Below the pieces are notes generated by a model. The model made no database searches. It saw only the letters and a list, made by a program, of their open reading frames with translations, and was not told the DNA's origin. DNA of 64,000 nucleotides from the NCBI GenBank assembly GCA_030844895.1, contig CM061233.1, positions 30,934,310 through 30,998,309 on the forward strand, read 5' to 3'. Position numbers and translations under genes: made by a program. Position 1 is the stretch's first letter. Each line of letters opens with the position of its first letter. Below are positions 32,711 through 43,897 of the stretch, one piece after another. The DNA is from Ambrosia x helenae. Lineage: Eukaryota > Streptophyta > Magnoliopsida > Asterales > Asteraceae.

Positions 32711-32726
32711 TAAAAGTAGGGGAGAC
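32711..32726 (+). other. Polypurine tract of C1
   Basis: taaaagtaggggagac directly before the 3' LTR, after the cttcgggacgaagttcc segment. Confidence 0.85.
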
Positions 32727-35286
32727 TGTAACATCGCAAAATTTTCGAATTCTAATACGTATACTATTTTCATAATGTGCCTAAGTTTGATGTTCCGACC
32801 ATACAACTTATATATATATACATATATATAATAGTAATAATAATAATAATAATAATATTTCAGTTTCTTTTTTAAAAAAAAAAAAAAATAATATACATAG
32901 CTAAAACAGATTCTGCGTGACTTTGGCCCACTCCCCATTTCTTTTTTGTATTTCGGAAGCCCATACAAATGATCAGCCCACGACTTGAAGCCCAAACAGT
33001 GTCAGGCCCAACCATCTTCACCTCTTCTCTACCTAAAAAAAAAAAATATAGAAACTGCTGGTGCCGTGGCTCGAACCGGAGCCGGCCCCAGCACAACTCA
33101 TACGCCCAACCACTGAACCATGAATACTTTGTGTTTGAGAATGGAAACATTATACATTTAAACTCTCTTTGTCCTCCCTTTCTTCTTCACGTGAATAGCA
33201 ACAGCAACAGCAGGTATATATTAATGATTTTTTTTTTTTTTTTTTAAACCTTTGATTTAACTATTGATTATACAAACATGGTAAATTACCTGATTATCGG
33301 CCATCACCAACTAATGTTACACGCTAATTATCATCATCATTGACCAATTTTTCAATTCATGGTCAAAACTTACCAAAACGAACACCAAGCTATTACACTA
33401 TAAATTGAGCACCTCCAGACCTTCACAACTCGCTCACATATCTCTCCTAACCTCCAATCATTCTGAAACACTCTAAATAATTATCTTTGTTCGTCGTTTG
33501 ACTTTTGCTTTGACCCGACAATCATACGTGGTACATCACTGTGAGTTACTTTTCTTTTGTGGGTTTCATTAATCGGCAATCAAACAACGAAAGCCCCATC
33601 ATTAATCGGGCTAAAACTTTCTGAATTGTTTGATTGAAATTCTAGGGTTCATATTAATAATTTGGGGATAAACTAGTTTTGGCACAGAGTATTTATATAA
33701 TTTTAATCAGGATTCATCACAACCACTGGCCTAGGCCAAGTGGTTGTGACCATGGCCTGCAACAGATAGGAACCGGGTTCGAGTCCCAGCAAGGGCACCC
33801 CTTTTTGCATTATTTTCAACAAGCCTTATTATATATATATATATTTCATTTAAACTTGTAAATTCATTTTTAATTATTAAAACCTTGTTAAAAATTCTAA
33901 AAAAATTATTTTTAACAAATCTGATGTCAAAGTTTCATCTACCATTTTTAGTTTTCTGAAATTTATTTATTTAATATTTATAATAATTAAATCAAGTTTA
34001 TTCTATTTTATTTATAAAAATCTATAAAAATATCAAAACGATCTTATTAATTTCCACAAAAATTATCCTGAGTTTTTATAACATTAAGCTTTTCAGAAAT
34101 AATTTTTAATGCTGAAAAATCATTTATTTAATATTTTTAATCAATTTTTGTTAGTTTTAACCATAATTAAATCATAATAAATCCAATTTTCATCATTTTT
34201 GCACCAAAATTTTATACAAATTATTTCTGATCATTTAGAGCAGAAATATAATTTTTAAACTAATAATTCTTTAATTTTAGTATTTTTAAATATTAAAGTT
34301 AAAGTTTGACAATTTGTAATAAATAGATTTAATAATCTATTTTAAAGAAAATAATTTTATAAAAATTATTTTTATACTTTATACACATTCTTGTGACCAT
34401 CCTAGATTTAACATTTATAAAAAGATTTTTGGTTATTTATTTACTAAATTTCTCTCAATTGGCGAATATTTTTAATATTAATCAAACGAGCAATTATCCC
34501 CAATTCGAAGCCCTAGAACTTATACAATTGTAGACTTGATAGACTTAGACATATTTACCTCATTTTAGGGTGATACTTGATACATTTGGTCAACACATTT
34601 CTCAACAGATATAACATTTTACCAAGGTGAGTTTTACATAGCCCCTTTTCTATTTATCACCATTTTTGGGGTGAAACATGTTTATAACATCATCATTGCA
34701 ATTCAATCATCAATGTGTCTATGTGTTTTCTATGTTGCATTATGTCTTGAGCATGATTAGAGTAAGCATCATTCTAGCATAATCATTAACTCCGTACAAG
34801 CCGGCGGTATACATTGATAGATCTATTGGACTGACAATCCCACCCGGATACGTGCCTCCTACAAAGGTTACGTGGGTGTTTGTTATCGTATAACATATTG
34901 GACCATGAGCGTATGGTATGTATCATTTTATAACAGTCATCAGGGTTGATTATGCACTCGATTTATTTCTAGTATGTTCTCACATATGGACTAGATTGAC
35001 ATGACACATGAATTGCACATCATTTTTACTCAATTATCAAAAACCTATGTAATTCTCACCAACTTTTGTTGACCCAAAACATTTTCAACTTAACATGTTT
35101 CAGGTTCTATTTGCTTGAAGATTTGAATTGATGCTTGAAGATATGTGTATAGTTTTTATTCAATTTGATGTACAAATTCTAGAACAATTGTATGTAATTC
35201 AATGGAATTTATTATTCACCATGAGCTACTGAACAATCATCAATACGTGACATCCCGATGTTTCCGCCATCGGTTGGGGTGTTACA
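32727..35286 (+). repeat. 3' LTR of C1 (2560 bp)
   Basis: Matches 28935-31493 throughout by reading, with one additional T in the T-run near 33229. Includes TATA at 33399-33406 and both tRNA-like modules. Confidence 0.93.
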
Positions 35287-36221
35287 CCATTCACATACAG
35301 ATCTGGATTCTGTGGAATCTGGGCTCTCTTGGCTTTCCTCTTCTCCTCCATTTCTTTGTTTTCCAGCTTTTGTATGAACTCGTTGATAGTCCAATACTGG
35401 TATGCATCCTTTTCCTTCAACACTTCAATGTGTTGGTTCCAGTATGGTGGTAAAGCATCAGCAAATTTATCCACCAGTTCTGACATCGGTATGCTGATCT
35501 CATAGCTCGAAAGTTCTGTGAGCAAATGGCAATACCGTGGAACCAATTCTTTTAGAGTCTCATTGCCCATGTAACTAAAGTTCTCGAATTCTTTTCGAAG
35601 CTCTTCCATTCTCAGCTTCCTTGTCTTCTCATTACCATCATGTCTGTTTCTCAGCATATCCCACAGTTGTTTTGATGTTGTACACGATCCAAACTGATGT
35701 AACAAATCAGTGTTGATCGCCTTAGATAACTGAGAAAACGCTTTCTTCTCGATCGTAAACCTCTTTTTCTCATCATCAGCAAAATTCTCCAATGGTATCG
35801 GTTCTCCAGTGTTCTCCAGAATAGGAGCAACATAACCCTTTACTATCATCTGCCATGCCTCGGCTCTCTCTAGTCCTTGTCCCTCCACATGTATCTTGAA
35901 CTTTGTCTTCCATGTGTTGTACTCCTTCATGTCCATGAGCTTTGGTGGACGATTGCCGCTTCCTGATGATAGATCATGAATGAGTGTAGATATGGCATTG
36001 GTCATCTGCGAATGAACGGCAGCTGCTGCTACTCCCTAATAGTTGTCAATTGGTTGCTGTAATGGTTGCACAACTTGTTGAGGAGCAGAACTAGTCATAG
36101 CCATGTAATGGATTGGCTGGGATGGTGGACTAGTCTTTTGGGCTGCAACTGACCATGGATCTCGTGTTTTCTGCTGTTGTGGTGCTTGAGTAGGTCTTGG
36201 CGTTGTTGGTAAGTTCCACAT
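35287..36221 (-). pseudogene. E gag, N-terminal third (UBN2 domain)
   Basis: The ATG at 36221 (MWNLPTTPRPTQAPQQQ) lies six bases after a good 3' splice site. A stop at 36036-36038 interrupts the Pro/Gln-rich N-terminus; the same reading then covers a UBN2-type capsid domain with EYNTWKTKFKIHVEG, KAFSQLSKAINTD, SKQLWDMLRNRHDG and LRKEFENFSYM. The reading reaches the C1 insertion at 35287 and continues at 28929. The context is the 5' end of E, next to its leader and primer site. Confidence 0.88.
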
Positions 36222-36245
36222 CTTAACCTGTAAACGTTTAAACAC
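36222..36245 (-). other. 3' splice site just before E gag
   Basis: On the minus strand, aaacgtttacag ends at 36228, then gttaag precedes the ATG at 36221. The tract upstream (ttttcgtgttt) is pyrimidine-rich. It parallels the acceptor before E's extra ORF (19966). A donor candidate GTGAGTTC lies near 36535. Confidence 0.45.
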
Positions 36246-36847
36246 GAAAAGATTAGAAAAGTTTTAAAACAGGAAACTCTTTCGCACTATCGGACGGGCG
36301 AATAAGAAAAATTCTTCTCCTTCGACCGTTTTGAATGATACGAATGTGGACTGATATCACAAAATCTCTTTCGACCGTTTGCTCTCTCGTTCGACCGTTT
36401 TCCCTCTCCTTCGACCGTTCGATCAGTTGAATGTAACACCAACGGGCGAATGAACACAAATAATCAATGAAAGTCTACGTTCGACCACTAAAACAACACC
36501 TTCGACCACAAAATCTCTCTTTCGACCAAATGAACTCACACTTTCGACCGTTCTTTCTACGTTCGACCCCTGGTAATTCAAAAACGGTTATTCTTTGAAA
36601 ATCCGTTAATTTTGATCATGTTTATCAAATGTTGATGGATTTTGATGATCTAAATCAGGTTTTGAATCGGAATTGATTTGGAACAAGTTTAATGAAGAGA
36701 ATTATCCAATTTAACCATAAAAACAAGTTGTAATCAATCAAAATCTTATCAAATCAGTTTGTTCAATGAAAACAGAAACTTTTTGACCAAAATTGGGTCC
36801 AAATCAACTGAGAAACTATTAATTTGTGGTTGTTTGATCCAGAATGA
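36246..36847 (-). other. E leader with motif array
   Basis: Noncoding. 36270-36570 carries a dense array of ttcgaccgtt, ttcgaccac, cgttcgacc and ccttcgacc motifs, the same family as in the LTR U3 and the internal promoter region. From 36580 to the primer site I see only AT-rich leader. Confidence 0.6.
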
Positions 36848-36859
36848 GCTCTGATACCA
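36848..36859 (-). other. Primer-binding site of E (tRNA-iMet)
   Basis: gctctgatacca on the plus strand is tggtatcagagc on the minus strand, three bases from the 5' LTR. Intact. Confidence 0.9.
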
Positions 36860-36862
36860 CTT

Positions 36863-37397
36863 TGTATGTGTATGTATGGATCGTTTAAATAACAAAGAAT
36901 GATCAAACAAGTTAGTTTTAGGTGCGGAATCCCTAAAATAATCACAAAATAATAGTCAAACAGATCAAAACAAGTAAATCATCATTTCAAAAGCTTTTCA
37001 TTAATTAGAAACTCAATTACACGTTTAGAGATTGATACAAACAGGGTAAGAATGTGAAAAGAGCTAAATAAACTTCTAGAGAGAGAATCAGAAAGTGGAG
37101 GGAATAATATGACTCAAAGTTAAATTCAAAAAAATCAAGCTTGACTAGTTATAGACTGCACATTCACCCAAATGATTCGTGCGAATGTGCAGGTTCGACC
37201 AAACCAACTGGTTGAACCAAGCCATACATAAACAATATTCACATTCGTCCAAAACTAGCTCCTTCGCACCCTCTGATCTTCCTTCGACCAAACATCTTGC
37301 TTCCTTCGCACCTTCTAAAACTCCTTCGCACCTACGACATATACCAAAACAAGTTTATTGAACAATCCGAAGCACTAGTCGCACAACTGCATCTACA
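36863..37397 (-). repeat. 5' LTR of E (right copy)
   Basis: Partner of 15810-16343. The TATA position reads TAGTTATA on the plus strand (37146-37153), that is TATAACTA, a damaged TATA box in the copy that would drive the genomic RNA. The motif array is at 37160-37333, with some CpG sites changed to TpG or CpA. Confidence 0.92.
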
Positions 37398-37402
37398 AGA
37401 TG

Positions 37403-39963
37403 TGACTGAAACATCCTCTCAATCTCATCCATCTCAAACCCCACCAAGAGCACCAATCACCATACTTTTCAAAAGAAAAAGACTAAAGAAAACTATTCCT
37501 ATTGACTCCTCTTTTGAAACTGCTGAACCCATTGACCAAACTACTGAACCAGCACCCCAAATTTCTGAACCTGATATAGAAATAACAAAACTTCTCTCTG
37601 GGCTAAAAGAGAAAGTCCCATCTAAACATGTCAGTCCCCAACAACCACATCAAACAGGGGACATAGCCTCAGAACTTGACATGGATGTGGACACTCAAAG
37701 CCCTTACCAAAGAGATGAGAATGAACCAGGGTCTCTAAGCCCAAACTTAGAAACTCTTGGTACTTTTGAGGCTGCTACTACTCATTTACCACCCAGTGGT
37801 GGATCTGAGGAAAGAAGCAACATAGCTAAGACCTCAACTGTGGCAACTACTGATGAAGGCTTAATGCCTGAGGTAGGAAATCCTCTGAACCAAGAAAAAG
37901 AGGTACATGAGACAACTGAGTTGGGCTCAGCTCATGATGTAACTGATACAGTCCTCATTGAGGATGTAATCAGGGATACAGATGATTCCATTAACTTGGA
38001 TGATGTTTCAAAACACAAAACTACTGAATTGACGGCTACAAGTGCAGGTCCTGCACCTGGTGTATCTATGCTCAAGAAGCTAGTCACACCAAATCAGGTT
38101 AAATTCCACTTAATCCCTGATTCCCCTATAGTGGCATCTTCTGTACAACAAGAAGATCAACCAAAAACACACCCCTCACTACAAATGCCTACCTAATTCC
38201 CTGGGCCATACAGCATAGACATGAACCAGCTATGCAGCCCAGATGGTCCCTTATACCACATGATGAACACCCTCATCAAAAATCACTTCCAAACCTACAC
38301 AGCTGACTTGGAGCTGTCCATCAAAAACCAATTTGGAGTGATATAGACTAAGATGAACGATCTGTCCAACAAGATTGACTTCAACTCCAAACAGATTGCT
38401 ACTCTTACAGGTCATTTCTCTAAACCCTCAAAGGAAAAGCTTGATGAATCCAAAAAGGGGGAGAAAACTAAGGAACCTAAGGAGTCACTTGAAGCCAGGA
38501 AAAAGGCAAGAGTGGCTATCCAAGAAAGAGATCAGAGAGACCAAGCCAGAAAAGAAAAACTGGCCCAACAATTTGGTGTCTCTGTACAAGAAATAGAAGA
38601 TGCTGATAAGCCTGATCAATCCCAAGGGCACAATGAAGAAACTTCTGATGGTGAAAGTTCTGATGAAGACTCAGAAAATACTGAAGACAATCCTTCAGTA
38701 GTTGACAAACCTTCAGTAGTTGTCAACCCATCAGAAGTCAACACTTCCAACACTGAAACTACTGAACAGCCTTCCAGATCAACTAAACCTACTCAACCAA
38801 CTCCTATTCCAAAGCCTACTACAACTACAACAATGACTGTGCTGAACCCTTCTCCTCTATCAATGTCCAAAGAATTACTTGAGAAGAGTTTAATTGCAGC
38901 TGAAAGAAAGGCCAAGGAAGATGAGATCTGGAATGCTTTGGAAACAAGGGATGATTTAAGCCTCAATGAAAAGCTACAGGCTTATGAAGCAGAACTTCAA
39001 AGGCAGGCTAACCTGGAAAGAATTGCTGAGGAAGACAAAAGACAACAACTGATGTCTTACATTACAAAGAACAGCAAGACCAAAGCCCATACATTAAAGG
39101 GACTCTCCATGGAAGAGCTGACAAGAAGAGCTCAACTTATTGCAGACAAACTTGCAACAAGTAAAGATGCAAAAGCCAAGAGAGCCCAGATGATTGAAGA
39201 ATTAGTAGCATGTGGTTATGGTTCAAAAGCCTCTGTGTCCAAATGGAAACAAGAAAGAATAGTGGACACTTATAGAAAATACAAGGCTGAAAGGGCTGCA
39301 AATCCAGAGAAGTTTGAAACTGCTAAAGTGTCAACTTCAGTAGTTAGAACTTCTGGTGTTTCAAGAAAACCTGCTACAAAGAAAAAGTCAGAGGAGAATG
39401 TGAAGACTGATTTCAGGATGGTACTACTAGAAGGAAGTATAATAGTCCATTCTGATTTCGACATTGAAGAGAAACCTCTGCTAACCCAATTCAGGGATCC
39501 TTCCACCTTTGCCTATCAAATTCAAAAGACCATTAAAGACAAAATGCACACTAAGGTAGTTACTGAGCATCACTTGCCAACCTTTCAACTACCTAATGTG
39601 ATGCAACAAGAACAAGGAAGAGAATCCCACCTGAGAGTCACTGAAGTCAAAGACATCCAACACTCAGGAGCATCCCAGGGTACCAGCATGGTTCCCTATA
39701 CTTTAGACTTTGACAAGTCTAAAGTACCTATCATCAGATGGTCCTTTACTGATAACAACTCAGTACAAGTGACAAGAAGAGACCAGACAAGCAGAGCCTA
39801 TAAGTCGATGAATGATCTGAAGAAACTATCAACTCAAGACCTGCTTACTATCCAGCATCTAGACCCACAAAAAGGATCTCTCACTGATGAACAACTGAAC
39901 CAGTTGAAGAATTCCATGTTCAAAGGAATATGGAAGATTGTGAATGACAGAAGAAAACAATAA
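37403..39963 (+). pseudogene. B extra 3' ORF, central and C-terminal part
   Basis: Continues the ORF begun at 14918, in frame once one agatg copy is discounted. Stops at 38194-38196 and 38344-38346 are the only breaks here. The text is Ser/Thr/Pro/Glu-rich, then Lys/Glu-rich helical (from about 38353), with a Ser/Asp/Glu stretch and a Thr/Pro linker, then a more globular end (ESHLRVTEVKDIQHSG, IIRWSFTDNNS). The DDSINLDD motif resembles DDPINLGD of A, confirming homology. Repeated ccttcagtagttg words in the linker (38690-38720) are the same motif as B's LTR array. Function unknown. Confidence 0.75.
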
Positions 39964-39991
39964 GGAATTAGAAAGGTTTTGGCTTCATCAA

Positions 39992-40004
39992 TCCAGGGGG
40001 AGAT
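39992..40004 (+). other. Polypurine tract of B
   Basis: The purine-rich stretch ccagggggagat before the 3' LTR, about 30 bases after the stop codon of the extra ORF. Confidence 0.8.
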
Positions 40005-40695
40005 TGTTAGGACAAAAAGGATTGGTGAAACCACTTTTGCAAACCTAAGTCTAATTCACTTCTGTCAAAATTATTCTAAGTATAGAACTACTAAAGAAAG
40101 AAGACCAAACAGCTGAAGAAGGATTCTACAAGTATTGAAGAAAGAAATACATCAGAAGTTCTGAAGTCAAAACCAGACAGTTCACTGAAGAACTACTGAA
40201 GACAAACTACTCATCAGTAGTTTGTCATTCATCAGTACTTGTTCAAGAATCTTTTCCACCGCCTTATGTTTCAGTAGTTTATTAGTTTAGTTTTACTTTT
40301 ACTTTTTGTACAAGTTCCAAGATTGCAACTTGTTGCAACTTGTCTTTGAATTTGCTTTTTGGCAAGGTTCATGTATTTGTAAAGTCTATAAATAGATGGG
40401 TTCATCCCTCTATTTTAGACATTGATTTTTAATACAGAAATCCTTCAAAGCTTATCATTGTTATTACCATTTCATTTACTAAGAATCTGTTTTAGTGTTC
40501 GTTCTCATTCATTGCTTAGATTCTCATTAAATACTTGTCTTTAGTTTTATCAAACATCCAGGGGGAGTAATAACTCCTGTTGATAAGTGTAGCTTTAAAC
40601 TCATATCATTCCGCTGTGCTATTACTGATAAAGAACTTGCTAGACACTTAAGTGTTCACTAGCAAGTTCACACAAAGAGCAATATTGATCCAACA
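40005..40695 (+). repeat. 3' LTR of B (691 bp)
   Basis: Starts TGTTAGGAC, ends GATCCAACA. Same motif array and TATA (40387-40394) as the 5' LTR. Confidence 0.93.
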
Positions 40696-40770
40696 GTTGT
40701 TGATGAAGTAGTTGCAGGTGAAAAACCTGAAGAAGAGGTTGTGAATCTCTGAGATCCCTGGGGTGCATCT
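40696..40770 (+). pseudogene. A gag, 75-bp fragment between B and C2
   Basis: Short piece of A left between two insertions. One frame gives an acidic Val/Glu-rich text (VAGEKPEEEVVNL, a stop, then DPWGA) that runs in frame into 47914 once C2 and one catct are discounted. Relative to the part left of B the frame is shifted, so a small indel or a TSD change occurred there. Confidence 0.75.
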
Positions 40771-40944
40771 TGTAACATCGCAAAAATTTTCACCAAATTT
40801 CTATACGAAGAAGCCCTTATTTTATCCTCTATGTGCCCAACTCTATATTTATTTTTCCTAACTCACAACCTATATGTATATATATATATAAATGTATATA
40901 TATAATAATAATAATAATAATTATTATTATAATTCAGTTTTATA

Positions 40945-40978
<34 letters not shown>

Positions 40979-43370
40979 TTGAACAAAACGGGCAGCAGGC
41001 CAGATCCACAACCAAACCAATCCCCTCCTTTGGAAAACTTCGAGCCCAGGTAGCCCAAGCCCAGATCAGATAAAGACCCGGCCCAAAACACCCTCCTCCC
41101 CCTTTACTTTTTAAAAAAAAAAAATTGTGTTTCATCCGGGTTTCGAACTCGAGTCACACCACACACACACCACGCCTCAACCACTGCTCCATGTTGCCTA
41201 TTGTGATGAGATTAGGAACTTTATGTATTTAACACTTTCTTGAAATGGATCTGTTCTCCTTCCTTGTTCGCGATCAGCAGCAGCATAACCATATTTTTTT
41301 TTTTAAATTCGTAAATGACCATATTAAGCCAAGTTTAATTATCGTTGACCTTTGATACGTGATTTCCGGCCTATTCATCATCAATTACACGTTAATTATC
41401 AATTAATCAATACCAAAAATATGAAGGACGCGTGAGGCATTCAATGGTGGTCAATGGTTTCCAATTCGATCACCCGGGTCACAATACTATAAATTGATCC
41501 TTCCCAAGCAAGCACAACTCGCCATTATCTCTTTCTCCATCCCCAATTCCACTTAAAATCTTCTGTTTTAGTGATGTTCTTCGCGTTTTGACTTTTAGAG
41601 TTGACCAACCATTCGTATACGAATCGTATCTGTAAGTTGAATTTTTTTTTATGGGTTTTGTTTATCGGCACCTATACAACAGAAACCCTAAGGTTAATCG
41701 GGTTTAGGTTGTGTGGATTGACCGATTGGAATTATTAGGGCTCGAAAATGTGGATTTGGGGAAGAACATCAAGAACAATTAACATATTTAATTTAAACAA
41801 ACTAAAATCAGACACAACCACTAGTCTGGACCAAGTGGTTGTGCTTGGTGTTTGCAAGGCTGTCCACGCGGGTTCGAAACCCAGCAGTGGCAACCTTTTT
41901 GTCCTCCTTTTTTTTAACAATCAAATAACTATATATAATATATATATTACATTTAAACTTATAAATTCACTTTTAAATATCAAAACCCTTTTATAAATTC
42001 TAAAAAATTATATTTAGCAAATCTGATGTCAAAGCTTTATCTACAATTTTTATTTTTCTGAAATTCATTTATTTAATATTGATAATAATTAAATCAATTT
42101 TACACTATTATATTTATAAAAATCCATTAAATCAAATTATCCTAAGTTTTTATAACATTAAACTTTTCAGAAATGATTTTTATTTCTGAAAAATCATTTA
42201 TTTAGTATTTTTAATCAATTTTTGTTAGTTTTAATCATAATTAAATCATAATAAATCCAATTTTTAATATTTTTGCACCAAAATTTTATACAAATTATTT
42301 CTGACATTTAGAACAGAAATATAAATTTTAAACTTATAATTCTTTAATTTTAATATTTTTAAATATTAAAGTTAGATTTTGACAATTTGTTATAAGTAGA
42401 ATTAATATTCTATTTTAAAGAAAATAATTTTATAAAAATTATTTTTATGCTTTAAACACATTATTGTGACCATCCTAAATTTAAATTTCATAAAAAGACT
42501 TTTGGTTACCTATTTACTATATTTCTCTCAATTGGCGAATATTTTAAATATTAATCAAACGAGCAATTATCCCCAATTCGAGGCCCTAGAACATATACAT
42601 TTGTAGATAGACTTAGACTTATTTATTACCTCATTATAGGGTGATACTTGATACATTTGGGCAACACCATTTGGCAATTTTTCAACAGATATAACATTTT
42701 ACCAAGGTGAGTTTTACATAGCCCCTTTTCTATTTATCACCATTTTTGGGGTGAAACATGTTACAACATCATTTATGCAATTCAATCATCAATGTGTCTA
42801 TGTGTTTTCTATGTTGCATTATGTCTTGAGCATGATTAGAGTAAGCACCATTCTAGCATAATCATTAACTCCGTACAAGCCAACGGTATACATTGATAGA
42901 TCTATTGGACTGACAATCCCACCCGGATACGTGCCTCCTACAAAGGTAGCGTGGGTGTTTGTTATCGTATAACATATTCAAGTGAACCATGAGCGTATGG
43001 GATGTATCATATTATAACAGTCACCAGGGTTGGTTATGCACTCGATTTATTTCTAGTATGTTCTCACATATGGACTAGATTGACATGACACATGAATTGC
43101 ACAACATTTTTATTCAATTATCAAAAACCTATGTAATTCTCACCAACTTTTGTTGACCCAAAACATTTTCAACTTAACATGTTTCAGGTTCTATTTGCTT
43201 GAAGATTTGAATTGATGCTTGAAGATATGTGTATAGTTTTATTCAATTTGATGTACAATTATATGTAATTCATTTAAATTATTTAATGGAATTTATTATT
43301 CACCATGAGCTACTGAACAATCATCAATACGTGACATCCCGATGTTTCCGCCATTGGTTGGGGTGTTACA
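40771..43370 (+). repeat. 5' LTR of C2 (2600 bp)
   Basis: Contains long (TA)n and (TAA)n/(ATT)n tracts (40875-40975), a minus-strand tRNA-like module (A-box CCACTGCTCCA 41181-41191, B-box ggtttcgaact 41139-41149 as plus-strand text), TATA 41488-41495, a plus-strand module (TGGACCAAGTGG 41827-41838, B-box GGTTCGAAACC 41871-41881, then TTTTT at 41896-41900) and a splice donor at 42707. Confidence 0.93.
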
Positions 43371-43894
43371 GATTGGTATCAGAGCCATGGTTATAGGGAA
43401 TTAGGTTATTAGAAAAATAATCTAGTCTATAACCATAGGATTTAACAAGTACTTGCTTCTTTTACTTGCTATTCTCTATCTCCCTCCTACTTCTTATCCC
43501 TACTTTCATTCCTACGAGAAGGTTGCTCTCCATCAGTGGATCTACTCTTAGACTAATAGGACAAATTCCTCAGGTTTAACCTGAACCCCCCTGAGATCTC
43601 GTCGAAGTTCTAGATCTTAATAACGTAGACGTGCAATCTGGAAGGGTGAACGCCTGTATTCTGAGTCTTCTGTCTAGGCTGGCATTGCGCATATATCCCA
43701 ATCAGACGAGGGACCCGGATGCCTACCTGGGAATTCTCGGGATGAGTGTTCACTTATAGGCTAAAGCATGTCTTCATATGTTATTAGAATCTAGAATCTT
43801 TGATAAGTCAACGTTTTCGTTTATTCGTTTTAATTAATGAATAAATGATTACATTCCTTATATAACCTCATTCATTTCATTGTGTCTCCTACAG
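42707..43894 (+). other. Candidate leader intron of C2 spanning LTR end and primer site
   Basis: Donor AAG|GTGAGTTT (GT at 42707) lies in the LTR downstream of TATA. Acceptor tgtctcctacag ends at 43894, three bases before the gag ATG at 43898. The donor sequence is conserved in C1 (30834) and in both D LTRs. Splicing would remove the primer-binding site from gag mRNA but keep it in genomic RNA. Inferred from signals only. Confidence 0.45.
43374..43385 (+). other. Primer-binding site of C2 (tRNA-iMet)
   Basis: tggtatcagagc three bases after the 5' LTR; intact. Confidence 0.9.
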
Positions 43895-43897
43895 ATC

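Larger units (their letters stand above)
28935..35286 (+). mobile_element. Non-autonomous long-LTR element C1, inserted in E gag
   Basis: LTRs of 2559 and 2560 bp (28935-31493 and 32727-35286) are flanked by perfect ccatt duplications (28930-28934 and 35287-35291). The primer site is at 31497-31508 and the polypurine tract at 32711-32726, giving plus orientation. The interior is only 1233 bp, with a gag remnant and no pol. The LTRs appear identical apart from one T in a T-run. This is a LARD-like layout with Tekay/Del-style ends (TGTAACATCG to GTTGGGGTGTTACA). A recent trans-mobilised insertion is inferred. Confidence 0.93.
15810..37397 (-). mobile_element. Sirevirus-like Ty1/copia element E, minus strand, inserted in B's 3' ORF
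   Basis: LTRs of 534 and 535 bp (15810-16343 and 36863-37397) have TSD agatg on both sides (15805-15809 and 37398-37402). The primer site at 36848-36859 and polypurine tract at 16344-16354 fix minus orientation. Reading leftwards: leader, gag, protease, integrase, RT, RNase H, a 2.3-kb spacer, an extra ORF of 1200 codons. C1 (28935-35286) interrupts gag; without it E is about 15.2 kb. It is more distant from A and B than they are from each other. Gag has five stops and pol two frameshifts, while the extra ORF has one stop. Confidence 0.92.
4008..40695 (+). mobile_element. Sirevirus-like Ty1/copia element B, inserted in A gag
   Basis: LTRs of 691 bp at 4008-4698 and 40005-40695 (TGTTAGGAC to GATCCAACA) are flanked by attgt (4003-4007) and gttgt (40696-40700). 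The order is primer site, gag, integrase, RT, RNase H, extra 3' ORF, polypurine tract. B contains D (4711-9466) and E (15810-37397); without them it is about 10.3 kb. Its gag and extra ORF are homologous to those of A, so A and B are sister families. The protease is deleted and the primer site is split by D, so this copy cannot replicate. Confidence 0.92.

Noticed and set aside
35202..35453. Open frame spanning the right end of C1 and E
   Set aside because: It runs across an element boundary and is a chance fusion of LTR and antisense gag.
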